Origin: an uncultured Gammaproteobacteria bacterium
GTDB lineage: Bacteria; Pseudomonadota; Gammaproteobacteria; Pseudomonadales; Azotimanducaceae
Direction: 5' to 3'
Assembly (NCBI GenBank): GCA_913050215.1
Contig: CAJXBG010000012.1
Location: forward strand, 1 to 57,005
DNA length: 57,005 nucleotides
Shown here: one piece after another, positions 1 through 8,679 of the stretch
How positions within the stretch are numbered: the first letter of the stretch is position 1
Layout: each line of letters begins with the position of its first letter
Translations under genes and position numbers: made by a program
The notes under the pieces: model-generated
The model's database searches: none
Told to the model about the DNA's origin: nothing
The model's input: the letters and a program-made list of their open reading frames with translations, nothing else

Positions 1-34
1 GCAGCAGCCCCCCGGCGGCGGATTCCCGCGGTAG
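1..34 (+). CDS. Possible 3' end of ffh (SRP GTPase), partial
   Basis: The second forward frame stays open from the left edge and stops at a TAG at 32-34, giving a Gly/Pro-rich tail ending GGGFPR. Ffh proteins often end in a Gly/Pro/Met-rich tail, and ffh lies directly upstream of rpsP in Pseudomonas, so this may be its last residues. The other two frames are also open here, through the neighbouring repeats to stops at 82 and 138, so the assignment rests mainly on gene order and is weak. Confidence 0.25.
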   Translation, partial: QQPPGGGFPR

Positions 35-115
35 AGCCCTCAGCGATAAAGAGCCCTCAGCGGGTAAAGAGCCCTCAGCGGTAAAGAGCCCTCAGCGGGT
101 AAAGAGCCCTCAGCG
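33..115. repeat. Five-copy short direct repeat upstream of rpsP
   Basis: The 13-base unit AGAGCCCTCAGCG occurs at 33, 50, 68, 85 and 103. The spacing alternates 17, 18, 17, 18 bases, so there is a higher-order period of 35. The linkers are ATAA, GGTAA or GTAA. The array sits in the leader region before rpsP. Because 35 is not a multiple of three, it does not look like a selected protein repeat, although frames 1 and 3 read open through part of it. Its function is unknown. Confidence 0.9.
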
Positions 116-187
116 GCGCGAAAACAAGGACCTCCTGTGACGCGTTTAATTCTGATCGGCGCGGCTGCAACTAATTGAAAGCACAGC

Positions 188-216
188 TTTAATTCTCAAT
201 CTCTATACCGTACAAT
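188..216 (+). promoter_or_regulatory. Candidate sigma-70 promoter for the rpsP operon
   Basis: TTTAAT at 188-193 and TACAAT at 211-216 are separated by 17 bases, giving a weak -35 and a five-of-six -10. Transcription would start near 223 and leave a leader of about 67 bases before the rpsP ATG. It follows the repeat array, so the array would lie upstream of the transcript. The call is by eye only. Confidence 0.3.
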
Positions 217-289
217 ACGCCACCTTTTGACGGCCAGTGCGACTGTCGCAATGGCTGCGTGTACGAATAAATTTAAGGAAATCAATAAC

Positions 290-562
290 ATGGTAACTAT
301 CCGGTTATCCAGAAGTGGCAGCAAGAAACGCCCTTTTTATCACATCACTGTGGCTGATAGCCGCGTGAGCAGAGACGGTCGCTACATTGAGCGTCTTGGC
401 TTTTTTAATCCTGTTGCCAGGGGCGCTGAAGAAGGCATGCGAATGGACCTCGATCGTTTTGATCACTGGGTTCGTCAGGGCGCCCAAACTAGCGACAGAG
501 TGAAGAAAATCGTTAAAGTTTATCGCAAGGCGAATGCTGCAGCGGACGTTGCGGCGGCATAA
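290..562 (+). CDS. rpsP: 30S ribosomal protein S16
   Basis: A 90-residue protein of the small ribosomal subunit, which binds 16S rRNA and is needed for 30S assembly. The N-terminus [19 protein letters not shown] and the [14 protein letters not shown] stretch are the S16 signature. The length fits the family (about 80-90). The ATG at 290 is chosen over an upstream in-frame start at 227 because AAGGAA lies at 275-280 and because S16 begins with this MVxIRL motif. An Ala-rich tail ends the protein. It is the first gene of the rpsP-rimM-trmD-rplS operon, which closes at the terminator after rplS. Confidence 0.97.
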   Translation: MVTIRLSRSGSKKRPFYHITVADSRVSRDGRYIERLGFFNPVARGAEEGMRMDLDRFDHWVRQGAQTSDRVKKIVKVYRKANAAADVAAA

Positions 563-663
563 CTGGCACAACTTCCTGATGCCTTCGACGATTATCGGCA
601 AAACTCATGTTCCGATAAGGTCAAATAGGTACTCTCCCTACGGGGAAGAGACTGGCAAACGCA

Positions 664-1257
664 ATGGATAGCGACCAGCCGGTTAACGAAAAACAGGAAG
701 CTGACAGAATTGTTGTTGGTCGTATCAATGGTGCCTATGGCATCAAAGGCTGGGTGAAGATTTTCTCCTATACCGACCCAATAGAAAAAATATTGGGATA
801 TACACCTTGGTATATGGTGCGCGAATCTCGAAGAGGGTCTCGTCCCCAAGAGCGCGGCAAGAAACAAGCAGAGGATAGCATCCTCGAATTTGAATCAGGC
901 AAAGTCCACGGTAAGGGTGTTATTGCACTGCCAAAGGGCTTTAAAGACAGAGATCAGGCGGAGTCTCTGCGTGGTTTTGAGATTTGGGTAGACAGAGAGT
1001 TGCTGCCACCACTCGAAACCGGAGATTATTACTGGCACCAGTTGGAAAATTTACAGGTGCGAAATGAGCAAGACGAATGTCTTGGACATGTCAGTCATTT
1101 GCTAGAGACTGGCGCGAATGATGTATTAGTCGTCGTGCCCAACAGTGAAAGCATCGACGATGTGGAAAGACTGATCCCGTATGTTGAGGGAAAAGTTGTT
1201 AGAGAAATAGATGTGGCCGAAGGCAAGATGCTGGTCGACTGGGCCTCCGACTACTAG
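664..1257 (+). CDS. rimM: 16S rRNA maturation factor RimM
   Basis: RimM binds S19 in the 30S head and assists 16S rRNA processing. Of its 197 residues, the N-terminal half carries VVGRINGAYGIKGWVKIFSYTD, cut here only by family knowledge, and the C-terminal PRC-barrel half carries GDYYWHQLENLQV and a LIPYVEGKVVREID-like end. It is slightly longer than the E. coli protein (about 182). The extra length is a basic insert around residues 52-68 (SRRGSRPQERGKKQ), before the IxFxSGKVHGKG stretch. It lies 101 bases after rpsP and 53 bases before trmD, in the same operon. The identification is firm; whether the insert matters is unknown. Confidence 0.95.
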   Translation: MDSDQPVNEKQEADRIVVGRINGAYGIKGWVKIFSYTDPIEKILGYTPWYMVRESRRGSRPQERGKKQAEDSILEFESGKVHGKGVIALPKGFKDRDQAESLRGFEIWVDRELLPPLETGDYYWHQLENLQVRNEQDECLGHVSHLLETGANDVLVVVPNSESIDDVERLIPYVEGKVVREIDVAEGKMLVDWASDY

Positions 1258-1310
1258 ATTGCAAAGATCTTATCGAAAGTTAGGTAATGGTCGTCGAAGG
1301 AGTCAGTCAG

Positions 1311-2111
1311 ATGTGGGTGGGAATTGTTTCGTTGTTCCCTGAGATGTTTGAAGCAGTCTCGCGGTATGGAATTACCCGGCGGGCTGTAGAGAAGGGTTTG
1401 CTTAAAATTGCGACCTGGAATCCCAGAGACTACACACGGGACAAACATCGAACGGTTGATGATAAACCCTACGGTGGCGGCCCTGGCATGTTGATGAAGG
1501 TTGAGCCACTCAAGGCTGCAATAGAAGCTGCGCTAACTGAGGCGGCGAAAATAGAGGGTGAGGGTGATTGTAAAGTCATCTTTTTGTCCCCTCAGGGACG
1601 GAAGCTTGATCAGGCGGGTTTGGCTGATTTGGCAAGCAGGCAGAAGCTGATCCTCGTTGCTGGACGTTACGAAGGTATTGATGAAAGACTCATCGATACT
1701 GTGATTGATGAAGAGTACAGTATTGGCGACTATGTACTAAGCGGCGGTGAATTACCGGCGATGGTGCTTATCGATGGCGTGACAAGGTTGTTACCTGGCG
1801 CGTTGGGCGATGAAGATTCGGCAGCGCAAGATTCATTCGCTGATGTAGCGAACGGTGATGCAACAACACCGGTGCTGCTTGACTACCCGCAGTACACGCG
1901 GCCGGAACAAGTAGAAGAGCAGACCGTACCGGACGTACTGTTAAGCGGTAATCATCAACAGATTGAACGTTGGCGAAGAAAACAGGCGCTTGGCAGAACC
2001 TATGATAGACGCCCTGACTTACTGGCAAATGTTGCGTTGAGTGAAGCTGATTTAGCACTCTTGAGTGAGTTTGCCGCCGAAAACGCCGATAGTAATAGTG
2101 GCAAGAATTGA
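1311..2111 (+). CDS. trmD: tRNA (guanine37-N1)-methyltransferase TrmD
   Basis: Uses S-adenosylmethionine to make m1G37 in tRNAs with a G at position 36, which prevents +1 frameshifting. Of 266 residues, the N-terminus has [13 protein letters not shown], then [15 protein letters not shown], the knot-forming [13 protein letters not shown] and [16 protein letters not shown], and the C-terminal DYPQYTRPE and [10 protein letters not shown]. The ATG at 1311 is preceded by GAAGGAG at 1296-1302. An earlier in-frame start at 1287 lacks such a site. Between DSFAD and LLDYP there is an extra run of about ten residues ([10 protein letters not shown]) not found in E. coli TrmD, placed in the flexible linker that carries a catalytic Asp. 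Confidence 0.96.
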   Translation: MWVGIVSLFPEMFEAVSRYGITRRAVEKGLLKIATWNPRDYTRDKHRTVDDKPYGGGPGMLMKVEPLKAAIEAALTEAAKIEGEGDCKVIFLSPQGRKLDQAGLADLASRQKLILVAGRYEGIDERLIDTVIDEEYSIGDYVLSGGELPAMVLIDGVTRLLPGALGDEDSAAQDSFADVANGDATTPVLLDYPQYTRPEQVEEQTVPDVLLSGNHQQIERWRRKQALGRTYDRRPDLLANVALSEADLALLSEFAAENADSNSGKN

Positions 2112-2156
2112 AAGTAAAAGAGACTACCTTGGTAGTGATTGTTTAAGGAAAAAGTA

Positions 2157-2513
2157 ATGAAGAACAAGATTATTGCAGACATCGAAAACGGACAGTTGAA
2201 GACTGATCTACCAGAATTCAGCCCCGGTGACACGGTCACGGTGCAAGTAAAGGTGCGTGAAGGTACTCGTGAGCGTCTTCAGGCGTACGAAGGCGTCGTC
2301 ATCGGCATCAGAAATCGTGGCGTTAATTCAGCGTTCACTGTCCGTAAGATTTCTCACGGTGTTGGCGTTGAGAGAACGTTTCAAACGCACAGCCCGCTCA
2401 TAGACAGCGTGACTGTGAAGCGTCGCGGTGATGTTCGACAAGCTAAACTCTACTACCTCAGAGAGCGAAGTGGTCGTAGCGCGAGAATTAAGGAAAAGCT
2501 CGCTAAGAAGTAG
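2157..2513 (+). CDS. rplS: 50S ribosomal protein L19
   Basis: A 118-residue protein at the 30S-50S interface. The sequence shows the L19 features [22 protein letters not shown] in part, [20 protein letters not shown] and the [18 protein letters not shown] end. The ATG at 2157 is preceded by TAAGGA at 2144-2149. The upstream in-frame start at 2139 would add MFKEKV, which the family lacks. It is the last gene of the rpsP operon, 45 bases after trmD, and is followed by a strong intrinsic terminator. Confidence 0.96.
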   Translation: MKNKIIADIENGQLKTDLPEFSPGDTVTVQVKVREGTRERLQAYEGVVIGIRNRGVNSAFTVRKISHGVGVERTFQTHSPLIDSVTVKRRGDVRQAKLYYLRERSGRSARIKEKLAKK

Positions 2514-2574
2514 TTTTTCCTAAGATGATGCTCGAGGCCGATAGAGGTTCTCGGCACAATCATAGAAGAAATTG

Positions 2575-2604
2575 AAAAAAGCGCCGAATCTGCGGCGCTT
2601 TTTT
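2575..2604 (+). terminator. Intrinsic terminator after rplS
   Basis: A perfect GCGCCG (2581-2586) / CGGCGC (2593-2598) stem with a six-base loop is flanked by six A on the left and six T on the right. It lies 62 bases past the rplS stop, so it ends the ribosomal-protein operon. The A/T flanks would let it work on both strands. Confidence 0.93.
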
Positions 2605-2704
2605 GTGGATGAAAGTTTCTTATCTGCATTTCCCCCTTTGTGTTTCTTGGCTGTGACAAAGTAGACTAGTCGTTGTATTTTCCGGTAAGCGGTAGTTTAT
2701 CTCT

Positions 2705-3631
2705 GTGAAAAAGAACGAGCCGGTTTCAAAACGACCACCCTCCAGATTGGTGAGAGAGTTTCTCGATAGTTTGTGGTTGGAAAAAGGTTTAAGCAATAAT
2801 ACGCTTGAATCATATGGTAGAGATCTTCGCGCTTTCGAAGCATGGCTAGATGACAGCATGTCAGGCCGAAAGCTGGAGGCTGTTAGGCGCGAGGACTTGT
2901 TGCGATACCTTTCAGACCGCCTCTCCGCCGGTATCACGGCGAGATCCACCGCCCGGGCATTATCTTGCTTGCGCAGTCTCTATCGATATCTGCTTCGTGA
3001 AAATAAGATAAAAGAAGACCCAACGCTACAGATAGAAAACCCCAAACTCGGCAGGCCGCTACCGACAACGCTAACCGAAAAAGATGTCGAACGACTACTG
3101 GCGACACCGGATATCTCGACTGCAATTGGTATGCGAGATCGCACCATGTTGGAGCTGTTATATGCGACGGGCTTGAGAGTAACTGAACTTGTTGCTCTGC
3201 AATTAACTGAAGTCAATCTTCGCCAGGGTGTTGTTCGCATCATGGGAAAAGGCAGCAAGGAAAGGCTGGTGCCGATGGGTGAAGAGGCTATCCAATGGTT
3301 AGTGCGCTATCTGAAGGAGTCGAGGAGTGATTTGCTAAAGCATAATTTGTTTCAGGAGGTGGTTTTTCCTAGCAATCACGGCAGGCAAATGACTCGTCAA
3401 ACATTCTGGCATCGAATTAAGCTACATGCCGACACCGCTGGGATTCAAAAAAAGATTTCTCCGCATACATTGCGACATGCATTCGCGACACATTTACTTA
3501 ACCACGGTGCAGACCTCAGGGTCGTGCAGCTTTTGCTGGGTCACAGCGATCTTTCAACTACCCAGATTTATACCCATGTTGCTCAACAAAGGATGAAAGA
3601 GCTGCACGCGGAGCACCATCCACGAGGATAG
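2705..3631 (+). CDS. xerD: Site-specific tyrosine recombinase XerD
   Basis: Cytoplasmic recombinase that, with XerC, resolves chromosome dimers at dif under FtsK control. The 308 residues comprise an N-terminal SAM-like core-binding domain (about 15-103) and a C-terminal catalytic domain. The catalytic set is visible: R158 in ATGLRVTE, K182 in MGKGSKE, H254 and R257 in SPHTLRHAFATH, H280 in LLGHSDLSTTQ and the nucleophile Y289 in IYTH. The start is GTG at 2705. XerD rather than XerC is inferred from the position before dsbC, as in Pseudomonas. It stands alone after the rplS terminator, and the next gene begins about 206 bases later. Confidence 0.95.
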   Translation: MKKNEPVSKRPPSRLVREFLDSLWLEKGLSNNTLESYGRDLRAFEAWLDDSMSGRKLEAVRREDLLRYLSDRLSAGITARSTARALSCLRSLYRYLLRENKIKEDPTLQIENPKLGRPLPTTLTEKDVERLLATPDISTAIGMRDRTMLELLYATGLRVTELVALQLTEVNLRQGVVRIMGKGSKERLVPMGEEAIQWLVRYLKESRSDLLKHNLFQEVVFPSNHGRQMTRQTFWHRIKLHADTAGIQKKISPHTLRHAFATHLLNHGADLRVVQLLLGHSDLSTTQIYTHVAQQRMKELHAEHHPRG

Positions 3632-3837
3632 ATGGGTCTCCGTTGGATTTGTCTCTTTGACGGCTGTTCACCCTTTGTCGTTGTTTTTAGCATGTCGGCA
3701 GGCACATTCCTGATAGATTGGGTTCTTATATGCTCATGACAGGTTTCTGCTTAGGTCAATGGGCGCTATACTGGGGCAACGTGACTGGCACAAATGCCAT
3801 CCCTTTCTATTATCTCCATGTAAAAGAGAGACACATT

Positions 3838-4623
3838 ATGCTTCAAGCTCTGAAACTAATTGTTAACCTGCGGCGTGGATTCGTGTCGACGTTTAGTTGT
3901 ATGACCGCTGTTATTGCGCTGATGTCGGGTGCATCCTTAATGGCAGCCGAGTTAACGACAGCGGATGAAGTTCGGGCGCGACTGAAGCAGGCAAATGCAG
4001 CGATACCCATCAATGATGTTTCTCGCAGTCAGTTGAAGGGTTTTTGGGAGGCTGAGTTACCCGGCGGCCAGATACTCTACGTCACAGAAGATGGTGAGAA
4101 TTTCATCGTTGGTGACTTGTTCCAGATTACCGACACTCGCTTCGTTAACCTCGCGGAAGAGGGTCGAAACGTCAAGCGAAAAGCGCTGATGTCTAGTATT
4201 GATGAGTCAGAGATGGTGGTTTATGCGCCAACTGAGAATGAAATCAAATCAACGATCACTGTCTTTACAGATATTGACTGCGGCTTTTGCCGCAAGTTGC
4301 ACCAGGAGATTCCTGAGCTAAATCGAATGGGTATCGCAGTGCGTTATCTCGCTTATCCACGAGCGGGTATTCCCTCGGACTCTTACGACAAAATAGTGTC
4401 TGCATGGTGTGCGGATGATCCTAGGAAAGCGCTAACCGAGGCGAAATCCGGTATATCGATTGAAAAACGTACCTGTGTGAATTCCGTAGCCCGTCAGTTC
4501 CGACTGGGTGGTGTGATGGGTGTTACAGGAACGCCAGCTGTGGTTTACGAGAGCGGTGAACTGCAAGCTGGTTACATGCCCGCGGCGCAGGTTGCGATAG
4601 CATTGGGCCTCAATCCTGGATAG
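3838..4623 (+). CDS. dsbC: Periplasmic disulfide isomerase DsbC
   Basis: Dimeric thiol:disulfide isomerase that reshuffles wrong disulfides in the periplasm and is kept reduced by DsbD. Of 261 residues, a basic then hydrophobic signal segment (about 1-37, ending MAAEL) leads into the dimerisation domain (about 40-105) and a thioredoxin fold. The active site is CGFC at 148-151, where CGYC is commoner, and the cis-proline is P233 in VTGTPAVV. C191 and C213 match the second, structural cysteine pair of DsbC. The ATG at 3838 is preferred because it puts the signal peptide at the N-terminus. The reading frame is open back to 3718 but that part reads as noise. Confidence 0.93.
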   Translation: MLQALKLIVNLRRGFVSTFSCMTAVIALMSGASLMAAELTTADEVRARLKQANAAIPINDVSRSQLKGFWEAELPGGQILYVTEDGENFIVGDLFQITDTRFVNLAEEGRNVKRKALMSSIDESEMVVYAPTENEIKSTITVFTDIDCGFCRKLHQEIPELNRMGIAVRYLAYPRAGIPSDSYDKIVSAWCADDPRKALTEAKSGISIEKRTCVNSVARQFRLGGVMGVTGTPAVVYESGELQAGYMPAAQVAIALGLNPG

Positions 4624-4630
4624 ACCCAAT

Positions 4631-4652
4631 CTCTCTTCAGTTAAGAAGAGAG
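4631..4652. terminator. Hairpin just after dsbC, possible terminator
   Basis: CTCTCTTC (4631-4638) and GAAGAGAG (4645-4652) form a perfect eight-base stem with a six-base loop, starting eight bases past the dsbC stop. There is no clear T run after it (AGTATCTTCC), so it may be a weak terminator or an RNA-stability hairpin. Confidence 0.45.
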
Positions 4653-4736
4653 AGTATCTTCCATAAAAATCTAACGACTTGTCTAAGTCTTGTCGTTATT
4701 CCATTGGGATAAACTGTCTAAATAGCAGTCTGATTC

Positions 4737-4745
4737 TGTTATACT
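4737..4745 (+). promoter_or_regulatory. Extended -10 promoter element before the MFS gene
   Basis: TGTTATACT fits the extended -10 pattern TGnTATAAT with one mismatch. No good -35 is seen, which such promoters do not need. Transcription would start near 4752, leaving about 54 bases before the proposed TTG start at 4806. Confidence 0.4.
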
Positions 4746-4805
4746 GATCAAAAACCTACGCATAACCGATCACTTAAGGGGTGTTTTTACGCCCGAGTCA
4801 ACCAA

Positions 4806-6107
4806 TTGGAACCTGATTCCCCCGCGCTCAGACGAGCTGAGCGGCGTTATCAAATCGAAGTTCAACGCAATCTGACCTGGAATTTTTCGGCGCATCTGTT
4901 TCATGGCATGTTGGGGCAAACGGGTTTTCGGCTAATCAATGCGCCAACGTTTCTTCCCGCTTACATCATGCTGCTTTCAGGCGGGTCCGAGTTTATCGTC
5001 GGGCTTGCACTGTCATTGCAGGCCTTCGGCATGATGCTGACACCGATGCTCGGTGCCAATCTTATTGAGAGTCGAAAACGCGTCTTGCCGCTTGGTTTTT
5101 TGATTGGCGGCTTGATGCGGACCACAATCTTGTTAATTGCGTTGGCAGGCTTGTGCCTGACCGGAGAGGCGACGCTCATAGCGCTTTTGATATGTCTGAC
5201 CCTGCTGGGTGCATTTCAGGGTATGCAGGGAGTGATTTTTAACTTCCTCATGTCGAAAGTCATTCCTGTATCAAAGCGCGGCCGATTAACCGGGTTGCGC
5301 AACTTTCTTGCAGGTATTACCTCCGCAATCGTTGCCTGGCTTGGTGGTACATACCTCATCGGGGAAAACCCGACGGCCGCAGGTTATTCGTGGACTTTTC
5401 TTGTTGCATTTGTGCTCACGACTATCGGCTTGCTGATGCTATTGGCCGTGAGAGAACCGGAACCTCCAACGGTAAAACTCAAGCAGAGCCTGAAACAACG
5501 TTTCGGTGACATACCCCAATTGCTTCGAGATGATCCGGCTTTTACCAGATATTTTCTGGCAAGATCCCTCGCAACCATGGGTAGAATGTCGATGCCTTTC
5601 TATATTTTGTATGCTGGGCAGTCGATTGGCCTTACCGGTGCAACTCTTGGGGTGGTCACGTTTGCATTTACCATCTCCGGTACTATTTCAAATCTATTTT
5701 GGGGTGCGATAGCCGATCGTAGGGGTTTTCGGGATACTTTTCTGATGTCGATTGCTTTGTGGATTACATCTACACTGGTACTGATGTTGGCAGACGGTTA
5801 TCTGATTACTGTGCTGGTTTTTGTCGGTGTTGGCGCCTCGGTTCAGGGTTTTCAGAATGCTTCGATGAATTTAACGTTAGAATTTGGTGACAGGGAAGAT
5901 CTTCCCGTTAGAATAGCGCTCGCGAATATGGCATCTGAAGTAGCGGGTACAATTGGACCTTTATTAGGTGGGCTGCTCGCGGCATTTTGGCACTACGAGG
6001 CGGTGTTCATTGCGTCCGTCGCTTTTTTGGCCGTTGGTGGTGTGGTTGTAAGAATTTATGTACCCGAACCGAGGCTTCGCGGGTCAATAAAACGAGATAG
6101 AATTTAA
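4806..6107 (+). CDS. Major facilitator superfamily transporter
   Basis: A 433-residue inner-membrane protein with about 12 hydrophobic segments in two halves, joined by a polar loop near residues 218-250 (EPEPPTVKLKQSLKQRFGDI). The loop between helices 2 and 3 reads LIESRKRVLP, and GAIADRRGFRD is its counterpart in the second half, the usual MFS loop motif. The substrate cannot be told. No ATG, GTG or TTG lies in frame upstream, so TTG at 4806 is taken as the start. There is no clear ribosome-binding site, and the N-terminal 25 residues are polar. It may be co-transcribed with the aminotransferase 24 bases downstream, which would be compatible with amino-acid export, but that is only a guess from position. 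Confidence 0.82.
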   Translation: MEPDSPALRRAERRYQIEVQRNLTWNFSAHLFHGMLGQTGFRLINAPTFLPAYIMLLSGGSEFIVGLALSLQAFGMMLTPMLGANLIESRKRVLPLGFLIGGLMRTTILLIALAGLCLTGEATLIALLICLTLLGAFQGMQGVIFNFLMSKVIPVSKRGRLTGLRNFLAGITSAIVAWLGGTYLIGENPTAAGYSWTFLVAFVLTTIGLLMLLAVREPEPPTVKLKQSLKQRFGDIPQLLRDDPAFTRYFLARSLATMGRMSMPFYILYAGQSIGLTGATLGVVTFAFTISGTISNLFWGAIADRRGFRDTFLMSIALWITSTLVLMLADGYLITVLVFVGVGASVQGFQNASMNLTLEFGDREDLPVRIALANMASEVAGTIGPLLGGLLAAFWHYEAVFIASVAFLAVGGVVVRIYVPEPRLRGSIKRDRI

Positions 6108-6131
6108 ATATACAGGTATCAGACAAACATT

Positions 6132-7325
6132 ATGGACGACTTTCCGAGAATAAAGAGACTGCCACCCTATATCTTCAGTATCACTGATGCGCTGAAGAAG
6201 GATGCACGTGCGCGCGGGGAAGATATCATTGATTTCGGGATGGGTAATCCGGATCAACCCACGCCTAAACATATTGTCGACAAGTTGATCGAAACTGTGC
6301 AACGTGGCGATACGCACCGTTACTCCCAATCGAAGGGTATTCCGCGACTACGACAAGCGATTTGCAACTGGTACAAAGATCGCTTTGATGTAGATCTGGA
6401 TGCAGAAAAAGAAGCGATTGTGACACTTGGATCAAAAGAGGGTATTGCGCACCTGGCGATGGCGGTGCTTGGACCGGGAGATGCGGTGCTTGTGCCGAAC
6501 CCTTCCTACCCTGTGCATCCCTATGGTTTTGTTATTGCAGATGCCGATGTCCGACATGTACCGCTCGCACCTGGTGTCGATTTTTTTGCTGAGCTTGAGA
6601 AAGCAATCGCGACGAGCTGGCCGAAACCAAAGGTGCTGGTGCTGAATTTCCCCGGAAACCCGACGACGCAGTGTGTTGATCTGGAATTCTTTGAGAAAGT
6701 GATCGCCATCGCCAAGGAAAACGATATCTGGGTGGTTCAGGATCTTGCTTATGCTGATATTGTATTCGATGGATATAAAGCACCCTCAATTTTGCAGGTC
6801 GAAGGTGCCAAGGACGTTGCTGTTGAGTTTTTCACTTTATCGAAAAGCTATAACATGCCTGGCTGGAGGATTGGTTTTTGTGTGGGAAACCCGACGCTGG
6901 TTGGTGCACTGGCACGGATGAAGTCATATCTCGACTACGGTATGTTTACGCCTGTTCAGGTTGCCGCGATTGCGGCCCTAGAAGGTGACCAGAGTGGTGT
7001 TGCGGAAAATCGAGAGATGTACCGAAAACGACGCGACGTACTCTGCGAGGGTCTGAACGCGATAGGTTGGCAGGTTGAAAAACCCAAGGCGACAATGTTT
7101 GTCTGGGCAAAAATACCGCCGCAGTTTCAAAGCATGGGCTCGCTCGAATTTGCAAAATTTGTATTGAAAGAAGCGAAAGTTGCCGTTTCACCCGGCATCG
7201 GGTTTGGCCAATATGGCGATGACCATGTGCGTTTCGCGCTGATTGAAAATGAACATAGAACCCGGCAGGCCCTTCGCGGACTTAAAAAGATGTTTCAAAA
7301 TAATGCCTCAACATTAGAAGGCTAA
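6132..7325 (+). CDS. alaC: Class I/II PLP aminotransferase, AlaC type
   Basis: A fold-type I aminotransferase of 397 residues. The PLP lysine is K238 in [14 protein letters not shown], with N176 (FPGNPTTQ), D204 and Y207 ([10 protein letters not shown]) as the cofactor contacts, and [12 protein letters not shown] near residue 34 as the substrate-loop motif. These match the AlaC/YfdZ glutamate-pyruvate aminotransferases, which make alanine; the related LL-diaminopimelate aminotransferases are the alternative. It stands 28 bases before hom, in the spot where Pseudomonas relatives also keep an aminotransferase, so it is probably co-expressed with threonine/methionine biosynthesis. Confidence 0.9.
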   Translation: MDDFPRIKRLPPYIFSITDALKKDARARGEDIIDFGMGNPDQPTPKHIVDKLIETVQRGDTHRYSQSKGIPRLRQAICNWYKDRFDVDLDAEKEAIVTLGSKEGIAHLAMAVLGPGDAVLVPNPSYPVHPYGFVIADADVRHVPLAPGVDFFAELEKAIATSWPKPKVLVLNFPGNPTTQCVDLEFFEKVIAIAKENDIWVVQDLAYADIVFDGYKAPSILQVEGAKDVAVEFFTLSKSYNMPGWRIGFCVGNPTLVGALARMKSYLDYGMFTPVQVAAIAALEGDQSGVAENREMYRKRRDVLCEGLNAIGWQVEKPKATMFVWAKIPPQFQSMGSLEFAKFVLKEAKVAVSPGIGFGQYGDDHVRFALIENEHRTRQALRGLKKMFQNNASTLEG

Positions 7326-7353
7326 ACCCGAAACATAATAAGGAACTCAGGTT

Positions 7354-8679
7354 ATGACAAAGGTGAATATTGGTATCTGTGGGTTGGGAACAGTCGGTTC
7401 AGGTACTTTTAATTTGCTCCGCACCAACGTCGCTGAAATTGCACGGAAGACGGGGGTTGATATGGCCGTCTCTCATGTGGGTTGTCGTCGGGATCATCCT
7501 GATTGCGATCTAAGCCATGTCAAAGTCAGTCGTGATGTGTTTGATGTTGTGAATGACCCCGAGGTTCATATTGTTTGTGAGTTGATCGGCGGTGACGATG
7601 TCGCGTTGGAACTAGTGAAGCAAGCGATCGGAAATGGCAAACATGTTGTCACTGCCAATAAGGCGCTGATCGCGGTACACGGTGATGAGTTATTTCAACT
7701 TGCTAATGCCAAAGGCGTTTCGATTATGTTCGAGGCAGCTATCGCTGGTGGCATTCCTATCGTCAAAGCGCTACGTGAAGGTCTGGCTGGTAACCAGGTT
7801 CACTGGGTGGCGGGTATCATCAATGGCACCAGTAATTTTATATTAAGTGAAATGGAGTCCGCGGGTAACAGGGGCTTCGAAGAAGTTCTGAAACAGGCGC
7901 AGGAGTTGGGCTACGCTGAAGCGGACCCGACTTTTGATGTAGAGGGTATTGATGCTGCTCACAAACTGACAATTCTCAGTTCCCTGGCGTTTGGCGTGCC
8001 ACTCAATTTTGCAGCAATGTACACAGAAGGCATTTCCGAAATTACCGTTGAAGACATCGGTTACGCCGATGAACTCGGTTTCAAAATTAAACACCTTGGT
8101 ATTACACGAAAGGTTCAGGGCAGCAAGGCTGATGATGTTGCAGGAGTAGAGTTGCGCGTGCATCCAACGTTGGTGCCCAAGGCCCAGATGTTGTCTCAGG
8201 TGTCTGGTGTGATGAATGCTGTCATGGTTGGTAGTGATGCGGCCGGGGCAACCATGTACTACGGTGCTGGTGCCGGTGCGGGACCAACAGCTTCCTCGGT
8301 TGTGGGTGATCTTATTGACCTCTCTAGGGTCATGTCGAAGGACAGCACGGCAACGCATTTGGTTCAGAACCTTGGATTCGTACCCGACGCGATGCAGGCG
8401 CTGCCAATCATCGATATAACGGAAACAGTTTCTTGTTTTTACCTGCGTTTAAAGGTGCACGATGACTCTGGCGTACTCGCGAGGATTACTACTGTGCTGA
8501 GTGAACACGGCATTGGAATCGACTCGATGATACAGAAAGACGCAACATCGGGACGAGCGCTCATAGCGTTGGTCACAGATAGTGTGGTTGAACGCAACGT
8601 CGATGAAGCGGTCTTGAAGCTTCAATCGATGGATGTGGTTGATGGTGATATAGCGCGCATCCGGGTTGAGATGTTTTGA
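7354..8679 (+). CDS. hom: Homoserine dehydrogenase
   Basis: Reduces aspartate semialdehyde to homoserine with NAD(P)H, feeding threonine and methionine synthesis. In 441 residues there is an N-terminal Rossmann fold (GICGLGTVGSGT, about 7-18), a catalytic domain (AGIINGTSNFIL and GYAEADPTFDVEGIDAAHK), and a C-terminal ACT domain starting near YLRLKVHDDSGVLARI that should give feedback control by threonine. It is a free-standing enzyme, not fused to aspartokinase. An AAGGAAC site precedes the ATG. The threonine synthase gene that often follows hom in Pseudomonas is absent here; recJ follows with a four-base overlap. Confidence 0.95.
   Translation: MTKVNIGICGLGTVGSGTFNLLRTNVAEIARKTGVDMAVSHVGCRRDHPDCDLSHVKVSRDVFDVVNDPEVHIVCELIGGDDVALELVKQAIGNGKHVVTANKALIAVHGDELFQLANAKGVSIMFEAAIAGGIPIVKALREGLAGNQVHWVAGIINGTSNFILSEMESAGNRGFEEVLKQAQELGYAEADPTFDVEGIDAAHKLTILSSLAFGVPLNFAAMYTEGISEITVEDIGYADELGFKIKHLGITRKVQGSKADDVAGVELRVHPTLVPKAQMLSQVSGVMNAVMVGSDAAGATMYYGAGAGAGPTASSVVGDLIDLSRVMSKDSTATHLVQNLGFVPDAMQALPIIDITETVSCFYLRLKVHDDSGVLARITTVLSEHGIGIDSMIQKDATSGRALIALVTDSVVERNVDEAVLKLQSMDVVDGDIARIRVEMF

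Noticed and set aside
33-115. Repeat array as a CRISPR
   Set aside because: The units are 13 bases with linkers of 4-5 bases that are nearly the same. There are no unique spacers and no cas genes.
3767-3772. TATACT as a dsbC promoter -10
   Set aside because: No acceptable -35 at 16-18 bases and no extended -10 bases, so it was not listed.
3718-3837. Forty-residue N-terminal extension of DsbC
   Set aside because: It would bury the signal peptide inside the protein. The family starts at the signal peptide, so the ATG at 3838 is used.
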